Assembly: GCA_046153015.1 (NCBI GenBank)
Contig: JBJXGF010000053.1
Coordinates: 1-9,161 of the forward strand
Reading direction: 5' to 3'
DNA from: JBJXGF01 sp046153015
Lineage (GTDB): Bacteria; Actinomycetota; Acidimicrobiia; Acidimicrobiales; CAIXPF01
DNA: 9,161 bases
Shown in pieces: positions 1 through 6,292 of this stretch (position 1 is the first letter of the stretch; every line of letters starts with the position of its first letter). The translations under genes and the position numbers were made by a program. The notes beneath the pieces were generated by a model. That model was not told where the DNA came from, made no database searches, and saw nothing but the letters and a program-made list of their open reading frames with translations.

Positions 1-29
1 GATCTTCGCTTGACCTGATCGCCCCGGCC

Positions 30-51
30 GTCGGGCGCCAGCCCGTCTTTT
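30..51 (+). terminator. Possible rho-independent terminator of an upstream gene
   Basis: A perfect 5-bp stem (CGGGC at 32-36, GCCCG at 41-45) with a GCCA loop is extended by a G-C pair across one T/T mismatch. Four T residues follow at 48-51. It would end transcription of a plus-strand gene lying left of the window, just before the vapB promoter region. The T tract is short, so the call is tentative. Confidence 0.4.
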
Positions 52-67
52 CATCAAGCCGTGATGC

Positions 68-80
68 TAAGATGACCGCG
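68..80 (+). promoter_or_regulatory. Putative leaderless -10 element (TAAGAT) for vapBC
   Basis: TAAGAT at 68-73 fits the TANNNT form of a bacterial -10 box. It sits seven bases before a GTG at 81, so transcription would begin at or very near that codon. No Shine-Dalgarno sequence is visible. No convincing -35 box is visible either. The same arrangement recurs before the genes at 6293 and 7102. This supports GTG 81 over the ATG at 72, which overlaps the -10 box. Confidence 0.5.
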
Positions 81-335
81 GTGCGCACGACGATCAGCAT
101 CAGCGACGAGCTGTTCCGGGCGGTGAAGGTGGAGGCGGTCCGCACCGGCCGCACGATCGGCCAGGTGGTCGAAGACGCCTTGCTGCTCGCGTTCGCGCGG
201 GCCGCCGCCCCCGAACCGGCGCCGCCGCTGCCCACGTTCGGGGAGCGCGGCCTGCAGCCCGGCGTGGAGCTGTCGAGCAACCCCGCGCTGGCCGAGGTGA
301 TGGAGCGCGGGACGCCGCTCGATGCTCGCCGTTGA
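81..335 (+). CDS. vapB: VapB-type ribbon-helix-helix antitoxin
   Basis: This 84-residue protein is the antitoxin of a type II toxin-antitoxin pair. It would bind and neutralise the VapC ribonuclease encoded next to it and, as is usual for the family, repress its own promoter as a complex. The N-terminus (RTTISISDELFRAVKVEA) is a typical ribbon-helix-helix DNA-binding segment of the kind that begins Met-Arg-Thr-Thr in relatives. That agrees with a GTG start at 81 rather than the ATG at 72, which adds three residues. The C-terminal part contains LPTFGERGLQPGVEL, close to the Leu-Pro-Thr-Phe-Gly...Pro-Gly-Val motif of the actinobacterial antitoxins paired with this PIN family; this part is expected to wrap the toxin. 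The gene overlaps vapC by 14 bases, so the two are probably cotranscribed and translationally coupled. Family identity is confident; activity is inferred. Confidence 0.88.
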   Translation: MRTTISISDELFRAVKVEAVRTGRTIGQVVEDALLLAFARAAAPEPAPPLPTFGERGLQPGVELSSNPALAEVMERGTPLDARR

Positions 336-750
336 CGTGAACGTGCTCGTCTACGCGCACCGAGCCGACGCGGAGCGCCACGACGAGTACCGCGGCTGGC
401 TCGAGTCGGCCCGCTCCGGGGACGAGCCGCTCGGCCTCAGCCATCAGGTGCTGGCCGGCTTCGTCCGCGTGGTGACCCACCCGAACGTGTTCTACGAGCC
501 GACGCCCCTGCCGGACGCGCTGGCGTTCGTCGACGCGCTGACCGCCTCCCCAGCCGCGGTCCCGCTCGTGCCGGGCCCCCGCTGCTGGCCCCTGTTCAGG
601 CGGCTCTGCGCCGACACCGAGGCTCGCGGCAACGCGGTGCCCGACGCCTATCTCGCCGCCCTCGCCCTCGAGCACGGCGCCGTCTGGGTCACCGCCGACC
701 GGGGCTTTGCCCGCTTCCCCGAGCTGCGCACCCGCCACCCGCTCGGCTGA
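322..750 (+). CDS. vapC: VapC-type PIN-domain ribonuclease toxin
   Basis: This 142-residue protein is a full-length PIN-domain toxin of the type common in mycobacteria and other actinobacteria. Family members cleave tRNA or rRNA using Mg2+ held by acidic residues. Visible motifs are VDVNVLVYAHR at the N-terminus (Asp5), GNAVPDAYLAALALEHGA (Asp108) and VTADRGFARFPEL (Asp126), which is the usual order. The middle motif LAGFVRVVTHPNVF at 44-57 is also characteristic. The stretch just before it reads Ser-His-Gln, so the fourth acidic residue that many PIN domains carry near residue 40 is not obvious. The ATG at 322 lies inside vapB, giving a 14-base overlap, as expected for a coupled antitoxin-toxin operon. 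No gene follows closely on the same strand, so the operon probably ends here. Confidence 0.9.
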   Translation: MLAVDVNVLVYAHRADAERHDEYRGWLESARSGDEPLGLSHQVLAGFVRVVTHPNVFYEPTPLPDALAFVDALTASPAAVPLVPGPRCWPLFRRLCADTEARGNAVPDAYLAALALEHGAVWVTADRGFARFPELRTRHPLG

Positions 751-772
751 GGCGCTTCCGGCGGGGGAGCTC

Positions 773-871
773 TAAGCAGTCCGCGAGCGCTGCGAGGGCT
801 CGGCAGATCTCGTTCGCGTCCTCGATGCCGAGCTGTCCGACGCGTTCGGTCAGGAAGCTGCGGTGTTCCAG
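773..871 (-). pseudogene. Possible 3' remnant of a mazF/pemK-like toxin gene
   Basis: Read on the minus strand, 871 down to 776 encodes LEHRSFLTERVGQLGIEDAN followed by EICRALAALADC. This resembles the end of MazF/PemK toxins, where a conserved Arg-Leu/Gly-x-Leu segment precedes an amphipathic helix of the form (I/V)xxAL. A TAG stop occurs one base out of frame directly after the final Cys codon (minus strand, 774-772). That fits a decayed gene with a small indel. No intact MazF N-terminus is seen upstream; the frame there changes to a sequence of low information. The match is from memory of family patterns, so this could be chance coding in GC-rich DNA. Confidence 0.33.
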
Positions 872-962
872 CCCCAGACAACACCGCCGCCGCCAAGGCC
901 TCAAGCGTCGGGCGGGGACGGCCGTAACGAGGGTGCGACCGAACCCAGTACGGGGGCGCCCC

Positions 963-3305
963 ATGACCACACGATCCCGCGGCGCCTCGTGCGCCCCGAC
1001 ACGCCGAGCCCAGATCGCCAGCTTCGCCTATTGGGGCGCCGGCGGCGGATGGGTGGCGCTCCACGCCGCCGGCGCCCTCGGGCCTCTCGAGGCCGTGACG
1101 TTCGCTGGGCTTGCCGCGGTCACGTTGGCCGCGACCGTCTTCGGGGTGCGCCGTCACCAGCCCTCGGTGCGCTGGCCGTGGCGAATGATCGCGTTCTCCA
1201 TGGCGGGATTCCTGGTCGGCGGCGCGCTGCGGGAGCAGTACCACACGCTGGGAGACCTCACGAGCGGCCGCTCGCTGCTGCCCGACCTGTTCACGCTGCC
1301 GGGCTACATTCTGTTCGCCGCCGGCCTGTGCGGGCTGCTGCGAGCCCGCCGCCTGGGCCGGGCGAACGACGTGGACGCGCTGCTCGACGGCACGGTGGCC
1401 GGCCTCGCCGCGCTCACGCTCGCCTGGCTGTTCCTCGTGAACCCGGCCCTCTATAACGAGAGCGCGCCGCTGTCGGTGCGGCTGTCGCTCGCCTGCTACC
1501 CCCCGATGTCGGTGTTCTTCGTCATCATCACCGCACGGCTCGCGTTCTCCTCGCCCGGCGCCCTGACGCCGTCTCACCGGGCGCTGCTCAGCGCCATGAC
1601 CATGATGCTGCTCGGCGACCTCACCTACACGCTGGTGGAGACCCACATCCTCGCCGCGCCGCGCAACCTGATCGACGTTCCCTACGCGTTCGCCTATCTC
1701 GCCTTCTCCTTCAGCGCGGCGCATCCGTCCATGCGTCAGCTCTCCGAGCCGGCCGCCCGCCCGCGTCCCGGCGCCAGCCGCGGCCGACTCGTTCTCGTGG
1801 CCGTCGCCCTCGGTATCCCCGCCGCCGTGAGCCTGACCCGCGAGGACATGCGCGGCAGCGACCGCGCCGTGCTCGCCGCCTGCATCGTGCTGCTCACCGT
1901 CGCTGCGGTCTGGCGGGTCATCCGGGCTCTTCACGCCCACGCCGCCGCCGAAGCGCGCTCGGCCCATCAGGCCACGCATGACGCGCTGACCGGTCTGCCG
2001 AATCGGCTGCTCCTCACCGAACGGCTGAGTCAGGCGCTTCACGCCGCCAACGAGAGCGGCTCCCGGGTCGCTGTGCTGTTCCTCGACATAGACCGGTTCA
2101 AGCTGGTGAACGACTCGGCCGGCCACAGCATGGGCGACGAGCTGCTCGTAGCCGCGGTTGACCGCATCACCGCCGCCCTCCGACCCAGCGATCTCCTGGC
2201 CAGGATCGGCGGCGACGAGTTCATCGTCATCCTCGACGATGTCGGCACCGCGGCGAACGCGATCGGCATCGCCGAACGCATCCGGCTCGCGTTCCACCCG
2301 CCGTTCACCATCCGCGGCGTCGACATCTACTCCTCGGCGAGCATCGGCATCTCGATATCAGACCATGCCGACGAGACGACCGAGGAGATGATCCGCGACG
2401 CCGACACCGCCATGTACCAGGCGAAAGACGCCGGCCGGGACGCCCTCGCGGTCTTCGACGCCTCGATGCGGGACCAGGTCGCCGACCGGCTGGCGCTCGA
2501 GCATGACCTCCACAACGCGCTCGGCGGCCACCAGCTCCACGTTCACTACCAGCCCATCGTCCGGCTGCCCGACGGCACGGTGGACGGGTTCGAGGCGCTG
2601 ATCCGCTGGACCCATCCGACCCGGGGCAACATCCCTCCGCTCGCGTTCGTGCCGCTCGCCGAGGAGACGGGCCTGATCGTGGAGATCGGCCGATGGGTCC
2701 TGTCCGAAGCCTGCCGGGCCATCAGCCTGTGGCGGCGGATGACGCCCGGCGGCGAGCACCTCACCATGGCGGTCAACCTCTCGGTCCGCCAGCTGCAGTC
2801 CTCACAGCTGGTCGCCGATGTGGCCTCCGCCCTCGAGGCGAACGGCCTGCCCGCCGACGCCCTCTGCCTCGAGCTCACGGAATCGCTCTTGATGGAGAAT
2901 CCCGACGCCGCCTCACAGGTGCTGCAGGCGCTGCGCCGACTGGGCGTGAGGCTCTCGATCGACGACTTCGGCACCGGCTACTCCTCGCTCGCCTACCTGC
3001 ATCGCTTTCCGGTCGACCAGGTGAAGATCGACAAGTCGTTCGTCGACGGGCTCACGGCGATGACGACCTCGGAGAGCAGCCTCGTGGCCGCGATCATCGC
3101 CATGGCCGAGGCGCTCGGCATGAAAACCGTCGCCGAGGGCGTCGAGACGGCCGAACAAGCAAGCCAGCTCGCCGCCCTCGGCTCGACTCGGGCCCAGGGC
3201 TACCTCTACTCGCGGCCGTTGCCCCCCGAGGACATTCCCGCCGCGCTTGAACACATCGGCGTCAACACGGTCAGCCGCGGCCGCCGCTCGATGGCGTTTC
3301 GCTGA
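963..3305 (+). CDS. Membrane-bound GGDEF-EAL cyclic di-GMP cyclase/phosphodiesterase
   Basis: This 780-residue membrane protein probably makes and degrades the second messenger cyclic di-GMP. Residues 15-330 hold about ten hydrophobic segments, probably a membrane sensor domain I cannot assign to a named family. The GGDEF domain follows (about 335-505): THDALTGLPNR opens it, FLDIDRFKLVND carries the metal-binding Asp, and the signature GGDEF is intact at 416-420. An RxxD inhibitory site (Arg407, Asp410) lies exactly five residues before it, so product inhibition is expected. The EAL domain (about 515-770) has EAL at 544-546, NLSVRQL, LELTES, DDFGTGYSS (Asp667, Asp668), Lys688 in VKIDKSF and Glu725 in VAEGVET. 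All are catalytic or metal-binding positions of active phosphodiesterases. I chose ATG 963 because a G-run (952-956) sits six bases upstream and the membrane region starts soon after. The in-frame ATG at 825 would add 46 Arg-rich residues of no domain character. The 3' end overlaps the opposing gene by 35 bases. Which activity dominates cannot be told. Confidence 0.92.
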   Translation: MTTRSRGASCAPTRRAQIASFAYWGAGGGWVALHAAGALGPLEAVTFAGLAAVTLAATVFGVRRHQPSVRWPWRMIAFSMAGFLVGGALREQYHTLGDLTSGRSLLPDLFTLPGYILFAAGLCGLLRARRLGRANDVDALLDGTVAGLAALTLAWLFLVNPALYNESAPLSVRLSLACYPPMSVFFVIITARLAFSSPGALTPSHRALLSAMTMMLLGDLTYTLVETHILAAPRNLIDVPYAFAYLAFSFSAAHPSMRQLSEPAARPRPGASRGRLVLVAVALGIPAAVSLTREDMRGSDRAVLAACIVLLTVAAVWRVIRALHAHAAAEARSAHQATHDALTGLPNRLLLTERLSQALHAANESGSRVAVLFLDIDRFKLVNDSAGHSMGDELLVAAVDRITAALRPSDLLARIGGDEFIVILDDVGTAANAIGIAERIRLAFHPPFTIRGVDIYSSASIGISISDHADETTEEMIRDADTAMYQAKDAGRDALAVFDASMRDQVADRLALEHDLHNALGGHQLHVHYQPIVRLPDGTVDGFEALIRWTHPTRGNIPPLAFVPLAEETGLIVEIGRWVLSEACRAISLWRRMTPGGEHLTMAVNLSVRQLQSSQLVADVASALEANGLPADALCLELTESLLMENPDAASQVLQALRRLGVRLSIDDFGTGYSSLAYLHRFPVDQVKIDKSFVDGLTAMTTSESSLVAAIIAMAEALGMKTVAEGVETAEQASQLAALGSTRAQGYLYSRPLPPEDIPAALEHIGVNTVSRGRRSMAFR

Positions 3306-4140
3306 TGGGCGACGGGGCTGAGTCGCGAAGCCACGCCGCGAGCCCTCGACGGCTCCATTCGGGGGGAGACACAACGGGCTCGAGGTGCTCCCCGTAGAAC
3401 ACCGTGGCGCACAGGTTGGGGTCCTTGGCCTCAAGGCGCTCGATCCAGGACTTCACGCCGGCCCAGACCGGCAAGCTCGTGGAACCCATGTACATCTCGG
3501 CGCCCACTCCGGGAAGCTGCTCGAACCCACTTGCCAGGCGGTGCTGCAGGAGCCGGAGCACGGCGAGATCGAGAATCGCGAGGAACGCCATGGCCCCACA
3601 GAGCCGAGCCGTGGTGCAGATGCCCTGGTAGAGCGCCAGGCTCACCAGCTGCTTGCGATAGCCGGGGAGCACCGCCAGGCTCGCCACATCCCAGGTGGCC
3701 GACAGCTCGATCCCCGTCGAATTTCTGAACCACCCCGCGGAAGCGGTCACACCCCAACGGGAACGCAAGTCATGCAGCGACTTCGGCTCCTCGCTTCCGG
3801 GGAGGATCAGCCTTGCCGCCCCGACTGCGAGGGATCGCGCCTCGTCGACCACGCACACGAAGCGGCTCTGGGGTTCGTAGCCGCGGTACTCGTGATCCAG
3901 CTCGGCCCCGGTGAGGCCGAAGCGCTCCTCAAACACCTCAGCCTCGACCCGCCGGGCAGCCGTCCACCGGGGGTCGGTCGGCGAGAGCAGGTGGGTGCTG
4001 AACGGCGCGCTCGCCGACGTCTTCCGACGCGTGGGGGACGCCCCGGCCGCTATCCGTGGCTCGTTGCTTCGCGCCGGGCCCACCAGCCGAGCACCTCGGC
4101 CGAGCCAGGCCGGTGCAGGGCTCCCGGTTGGAAAAGTCAT
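3271..4140 (-). CDS. GNAT-fold protein resembling acyl-homoserine-lactone synthases
   Basis: This 289-residue protein resembles the LuxI-type autoinducer synthase branch of the GNAT acyltransferase superfamily. Those enzymes join an acyl group from acyl-ACP or acyl-CoA to an amino acid derivative. The LuxI-like layout is visible: RRVEAEVFEERFG at 63-75, a charged ELDHEY segment at 80-85, SRFVCVVDE at 92-100, VGAARLILP at 106-114, then KSLHDL at 120-125. A later strand, WDVASLAVLPGYR (150-162), sits where LuxI enzymes have W-E-x-S-R. Here Asp replaces Glu and Leu replaces the Arg, so substrate or activity may differ. The phrase LAVLPGYR also suits a general GNAT acetyl-CoA loop. The first 45 or so residues look unlike the family, so the true start may lie further in; GTG at 4083 is one option. 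No luxR-type regulator is present nearby. Superfamily membership is fairly likely; signal synthesis is only inferred. Confidence 0.62.
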   Translation of the reverse strand: MTFPTGSPAPAWLGRGARLVGPARSNEPRIAAGASPTRRKTSASAPFSTHLLSPTDPRWTAARRVEAEVFEERFGLTGAELDHEYRGYEPQSRFVCVVDEARSLAVGAARLILPGSEEPKSLHDLRSRWGVTASAGWFRNSTGIELSATWDVASLAVLPGYRKQLVSLALYQGICTTARLCGAMAFLAILDLAVLRLLQHRLASGFEQLPGVGAEMYMGSTSLPVWAGVKSWIERLEAKDPNLCATVFYGEHLEPVVSPPEWSRRGLAAWLRDSAPSPISETPSSGGRG

Positions 4141-4144
4141 ACGT

Positions 4145-4183
4145 GCGGTACATACTATGCCCCCGAGCGCTGTACGGCGTCAC
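4145..4183 (-). promoter_or_regulatory. Possible promoter of the autoinducer-synthase-like gene
   Basis: On the minus strand TAGTAT (4157-4152) matches four of six positions of the TATAAT consensus and lies 11 bases before the ATG at 4140. A GTGACG element at 4183-4178 could act as a -35, but the spacing of 20 bases is long. No Shine-Dalgarno sequence precedes the ATG, so the transcript would have a very short or no leader if this promoter is used. This AT-rich patch stands out from its surroundings. Confidence 0.3.
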
Positions 4184-4212
4184 CTCAGCACAATCGGTGG
4201 GTGACCGAGGCT

Positions 4213-4243
4213 CGGCGGGGCCCGGGCTTCGGTGCCCCGTCCG
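4213..4243 (-). terminator. GC-rich stem-loop after the beta-propeller gene
   Basis: GGGGC at 4217-4221 pairs with GCCCC at 4234-4238, extended by C-G and a possible wobble pair, around a 12-base loop that can itself fold (CCG with CGG). It lies about 60 bases beyond the stop codon of the propeller gene and before the next minus-strand start. There is no T tract, so it could be a weak intrinsic terminator or a chance structure in GC-rich DNA. Confidence 0.22.
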
Positions 4244-4303
4244 CCCTGCACGGTCCGTTCGGCCGACCGCACCACGGCGCCCTCCGGTGTCGCGATCACG
4301 AGA

Positions 4304-5314
4304 TCAGGATCGGCTGCCCGCCTGGCACGGGCAGCCGGGGATGCGAACGGGGATCTCGACCAGCGACGGTCCCGCTCCTCCTGGGGGTGCGATCGCAATG
4401 GAGAAGTTGACGGCGAAGAGGCTCTGCCGGTGACCTTTGCCGGTCCCGAAGGCGACGCTGGTCGGAGCGTCCAGCCCGTCGGCGGCGGTGGCGAGGGTGT
4501 CGACCGAGCCGTCCCGGTTGACGCGGACGACTGCGTTCACGCCCGGGGCGGCGACGTACACGCCCCCGTGCACGTCGAGCGCGATGCCGTCAACCGAGTA
4601 CTCAAGGGGCAGCTCTGCGTAGACCGCCGGCTCACCGGGAGCGCCGCCCTTGAGGACCGGAATCGTCACGAGCAGCGCCGTTTCCGTGACGCCGACGTAC
4701 ACCACGCCCTGGCGCACGGCTATGCCGTTCGCGCCGAGGGGAACGCCGAATCCGCCGCTGCCGTCCCCTGCGAGCAGTGGATGCACGAGCCAGGACTCGG
4801 CGACGCCGCCCGGACGGACCCGCCAGACGGCGCCGAGGACGATGTCGGTGATGTACATCGTTCCTCGTCGGTCGAACGCGATCGAGTTCGGGAAGACCAT
4901 GTTCTCGGTGCCGGGCACCCGCACCTCGGATCCGGTGCGCCGATCGAACCGCCACACGCCTCGCGCCTGCGGATTCATCGACATCACCGCTCCATAGACG
5001 TTGCCCGGCGCGTCCACCGCCAAGCCGATGAGCCCGATGTCGCCCTCGAGAAGGCCGGACACGGCGCCAAATGGTTCGGCCGCTTGGGCGCCGGGGGCCA
5101 CCCGCACCAGCTGACCGAGCGGAGAAAGGCTCACGAACACGTTCCCGACGTTGTCCACGGCCACGCCCTCGGGCAGTTGGCCGGCGTCGGGATCGAACGC
5201 GACGATCGTCCGCGTGGAGGAGCGGGTGGACGCCGCAGCCGTTTCAGCAGAGCCGAAGGCGGCCAGCAGAAACGCCAATACAGCCGCTAACCAATAGGTT
5301 CGTTTCATGACCAT
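4304..5314 (-). CDS. Secreted SMP-30/NHL-type beta-propeller protein
   Basis: This 336-residue protein is predicted to be exported and to fold as a six-bladed beta-propeller of the SMP-30/gluconolactonase or NHL type. The N-terminus is a clear signal peptide: Met-Val-Met-Lys-Arg, a hydrophobic core (about 7-22), and an Ala-rich cleavage region with a likely cut after Ala28. The mature part repeats a blade motif: LPEGVAVDNVGNVFVS, IGLAVDAPGNVYG, PNSIAFDRRGTMYITD, ANGIAVRQGVVYVG, VDGIALDVHGGVYVA and PTSVAFGTG, six in all. Such proteins are often lactonases or ligand-binding scaffolds; no reaction can be named here. The tail ends with a Cys-Pro-Cys near the terminus. ATG 5314 is chosen because GGGAG (5324-5320) lies five bases upstream; ATG 5308 is the alternative. 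It is the middle of three leftward genes, 96 bases after the previous one and 163 before the next, so an operon is possible but not tight. Confidence 0.82.
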   Translation of the reverse strand: MVMKRTYWLAAVLAFLLAAFGSAETAAASTRSSTRTIVAFDPDAGQLPEGVAVDNVGNVFVSLSPLGQLVRVAPGAQAAEPFGAVSGLLEGDIGLIGLAVDAPGNVYGAVMSMNPQARGVWRFDRRTGSEVRVPGTENMVFPNSIAFDRRGTMYITDIVLGAVWRVRPGGVAESWLVHPLLAGDGSGGFGVPLGANGIAVRQGVVYVGVTETALLVTIPVLKGGAPGEPAVYAELPLEYSVDGIALDVHGGVYVAAPGVNAVVRVNRDGSVDTLATAADGLDAPTSVAFGTGKGHRQSLFAVNFSIAIAPPGGAGPSLVEIPVRIPGCPCQAGSRS

Positions 5315-5339
5315 TCCGTCTCCCAATAGCGCGGCTGTG

Positions 5340-5355
5340 GCGATCGGGAGATCGC
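5340..5355. repeat. Perfect inverted repeat upstream of the beta-propeller gene
   Basis: GCGATC and GATCGC form a perfect 6-bp dyad around GGGA. The right edge of the following gene's Shine-Dalgarno region begins 16 bases away. No T tract follows on either strand, so it is a poor terminator. It could be an operator for a dimeric regulator or an mRNA hairpin near the ribosome-binding site, or chance. Confidence 0.3.
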
Positions 5356-5410
5356 TCTCAGCTGTGATCCGCGCCGCCCAGGGCGCAAAGACTCGCGAAG
5401 GATCGGCGGT

Positions 5411-6175
5411 TCAACCCGAGATCATGCGCTGACCGATGGCGAAGGCGCCGCCCGCGCCCTTGGGCACGAGAACCCGCGCCCCCGCGGTGTCGCCGCTGAT
5501 CGTGAACAGCAGGAGGCGATCCGCGCCGTCGTGGGCGAGGAGCCACGCTCCGTCGGGCGACCAGGCGGGCTGGCCTACCTCCCAGAGGTTGGACCGGCCC
5601 TTCGATGTCCACACGGTTCGCACGCCGGCCGCGTCGGCGAGCTCCATCCGCACGACGCCGTCCTTGGAGATGGTCCGCACGGTGCGCCCGCCGGATGTCG
5701 CCAGCGTGGCGGGGTCAGGCGCCGGCGGCAGGTCGGTGACCGCCAGGTCCGTCGTCGCGCCCGTCGCCGGGTCGACCAGCACGTGCCACGGCGCCCGCTC
5801 CTCCCAGCCCTTCTCCTTGTCTGCGTGCTGGCCGGGGTCGACGATCTCGACTTGGCCGTCGGTCCACGAAAGCTGCTCGACGAGATGGGTGTTCGGGCTG
5901 GCGCAGACGGGGAGGCGGCGGCGGATCTCGCCGCTGGCCGACGCCAGATGCACGCACCAGCCCCCGTCGTCGCCCGGGCCGATGTAGGCCACGGTTCCCT
6001 GCAGAGACGCGTCGGGCTGCTCGGCCAAGGACGGGAACGAGGGCGCCTCCAGCCGCGTCCCTGCGTACACGGCGATGACGACGGCCGCCGCCGCCACAAC
6101 CGCGCCGAACCCGATGCCCGCGAACAGCCAACGTCGAGATCGCGAGGCCGTCTTGGCGCCAACGGCGTTGCCCAT
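5411..6175 (-). CDS. Single-pass membrane protein with a TolB/WD40-like repeat
   Basis: This 254-residue protein of unknown function has a short basic N-terminus (Arg12, Arg14, Arg15), one membrane helix at about 16-38, and a long outer domain. By the positive-inside rule the C-terminal part lies outside the cytoplasm. The outer domain contains WSPDG at 205-209, the hallmark of TolB/WD40-like propeller blades, plus alternating short strands, though at about 210 residues it may hold only part of a propeller. Two cysteines (in GGWCVHLAS and RRRLPVCAS) could form a disulfide. ATG 6175 is chosen because a strong AGGAG (6185-6181) lies five bases upstream; an upstream extension to 6220 has no such site. 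Its layout resembles the sigma-linked protein at 8219, but no sigma factor gene adjoins it. It could be a sensor or an anti-sigma-like protein; I cannot assign a role. Confidence 0.72.
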   Translation of the reverse strand: MGNAVGAKTASRSRRWLFAGIGFGAVVAAAAVVIAVYAGTRLEAPSFPSLAEQPDASLQGTVAYIGPGDDGGWCVHLASASGEIRRRLPVCASPNTHLVEQLSWTDGQVEIVDPGQHADKEKGWEERAPWHVLVDPATGATTDLAVTDLPPAPDPATLATSGGRTVRTISKDGVVRMELADAAGVRTVWTSKGRSNLWEVGQPAWSPDGAWLLAHDGADRLLLFTISGDTAGARVLVPKGAGGAFAIGQRMISG

Positions 6176-6280
6176 CGAAGCTCCTGTCCGGGCGCATCGT
6201 GGTGGGCGTTCGGGGAGCACCGACAGGGCAGAAGGTCACCAACCCCACGGGCGGCCCCGCGCCGGCCCAACGCCGCCCGC

Positions 6281-6292
6281 TACCCTCCGGCG
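6281..6292 (+). promoter_or_regulatory. Putative leaderless -10 element (TACCCT) for the VOC gene
   Basis: TACCCT at 6281-6286 fits TANNNT and lies exactly six bases before the GTG at 6293. No Shine-Dalgarno sequence precedes that GTG, and the protein's VOC fold begins immediately after it. Together these indicate a leaderless transcript starting at or next to the GTG. Confidence 0.55.

Noticed and set aside
825..962. N-terminal extension of the GGDEF-EAL protein from ATG 825
   Set aside because: The 46 extra residues are Arg-rich with no domain or membrane character and overlap the possible mazF remnant; the G-run before ATG 963 suits that start better.
648..2297. Minus-strand open frame of 549 codons opposite the GGDEF-EAL gene
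   Set aside because: It is low-complexity, rich in Arg, Gly, Glu and His with no domain, and exactly antisense to a gene with clear motifs. This is a common artefact of high-GC DNA.
3385..4410. Plus-strand open frame of 341 codons opposite the autoinducer-synthase-like gene
   Set aside because: Its composition is shadow-like and it spans the intergenic gap and part of two genes; the minus strand carries the coherent protein.
4232..5290. Plus-strand open frame of 352 codons opposite the beta-propeller gene
   Set aside because: It has no recognisable motifs, and the opposite strand has a signal peptide, a Shine-Dalgarno site and six propeller repeats.
5531..6292. Long N-terminal extension of the VOC protein
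   Set aside because: It is antisense to the membrane-protein gene at 5411-6175, and the VOC fold begins right after GTG 6293.
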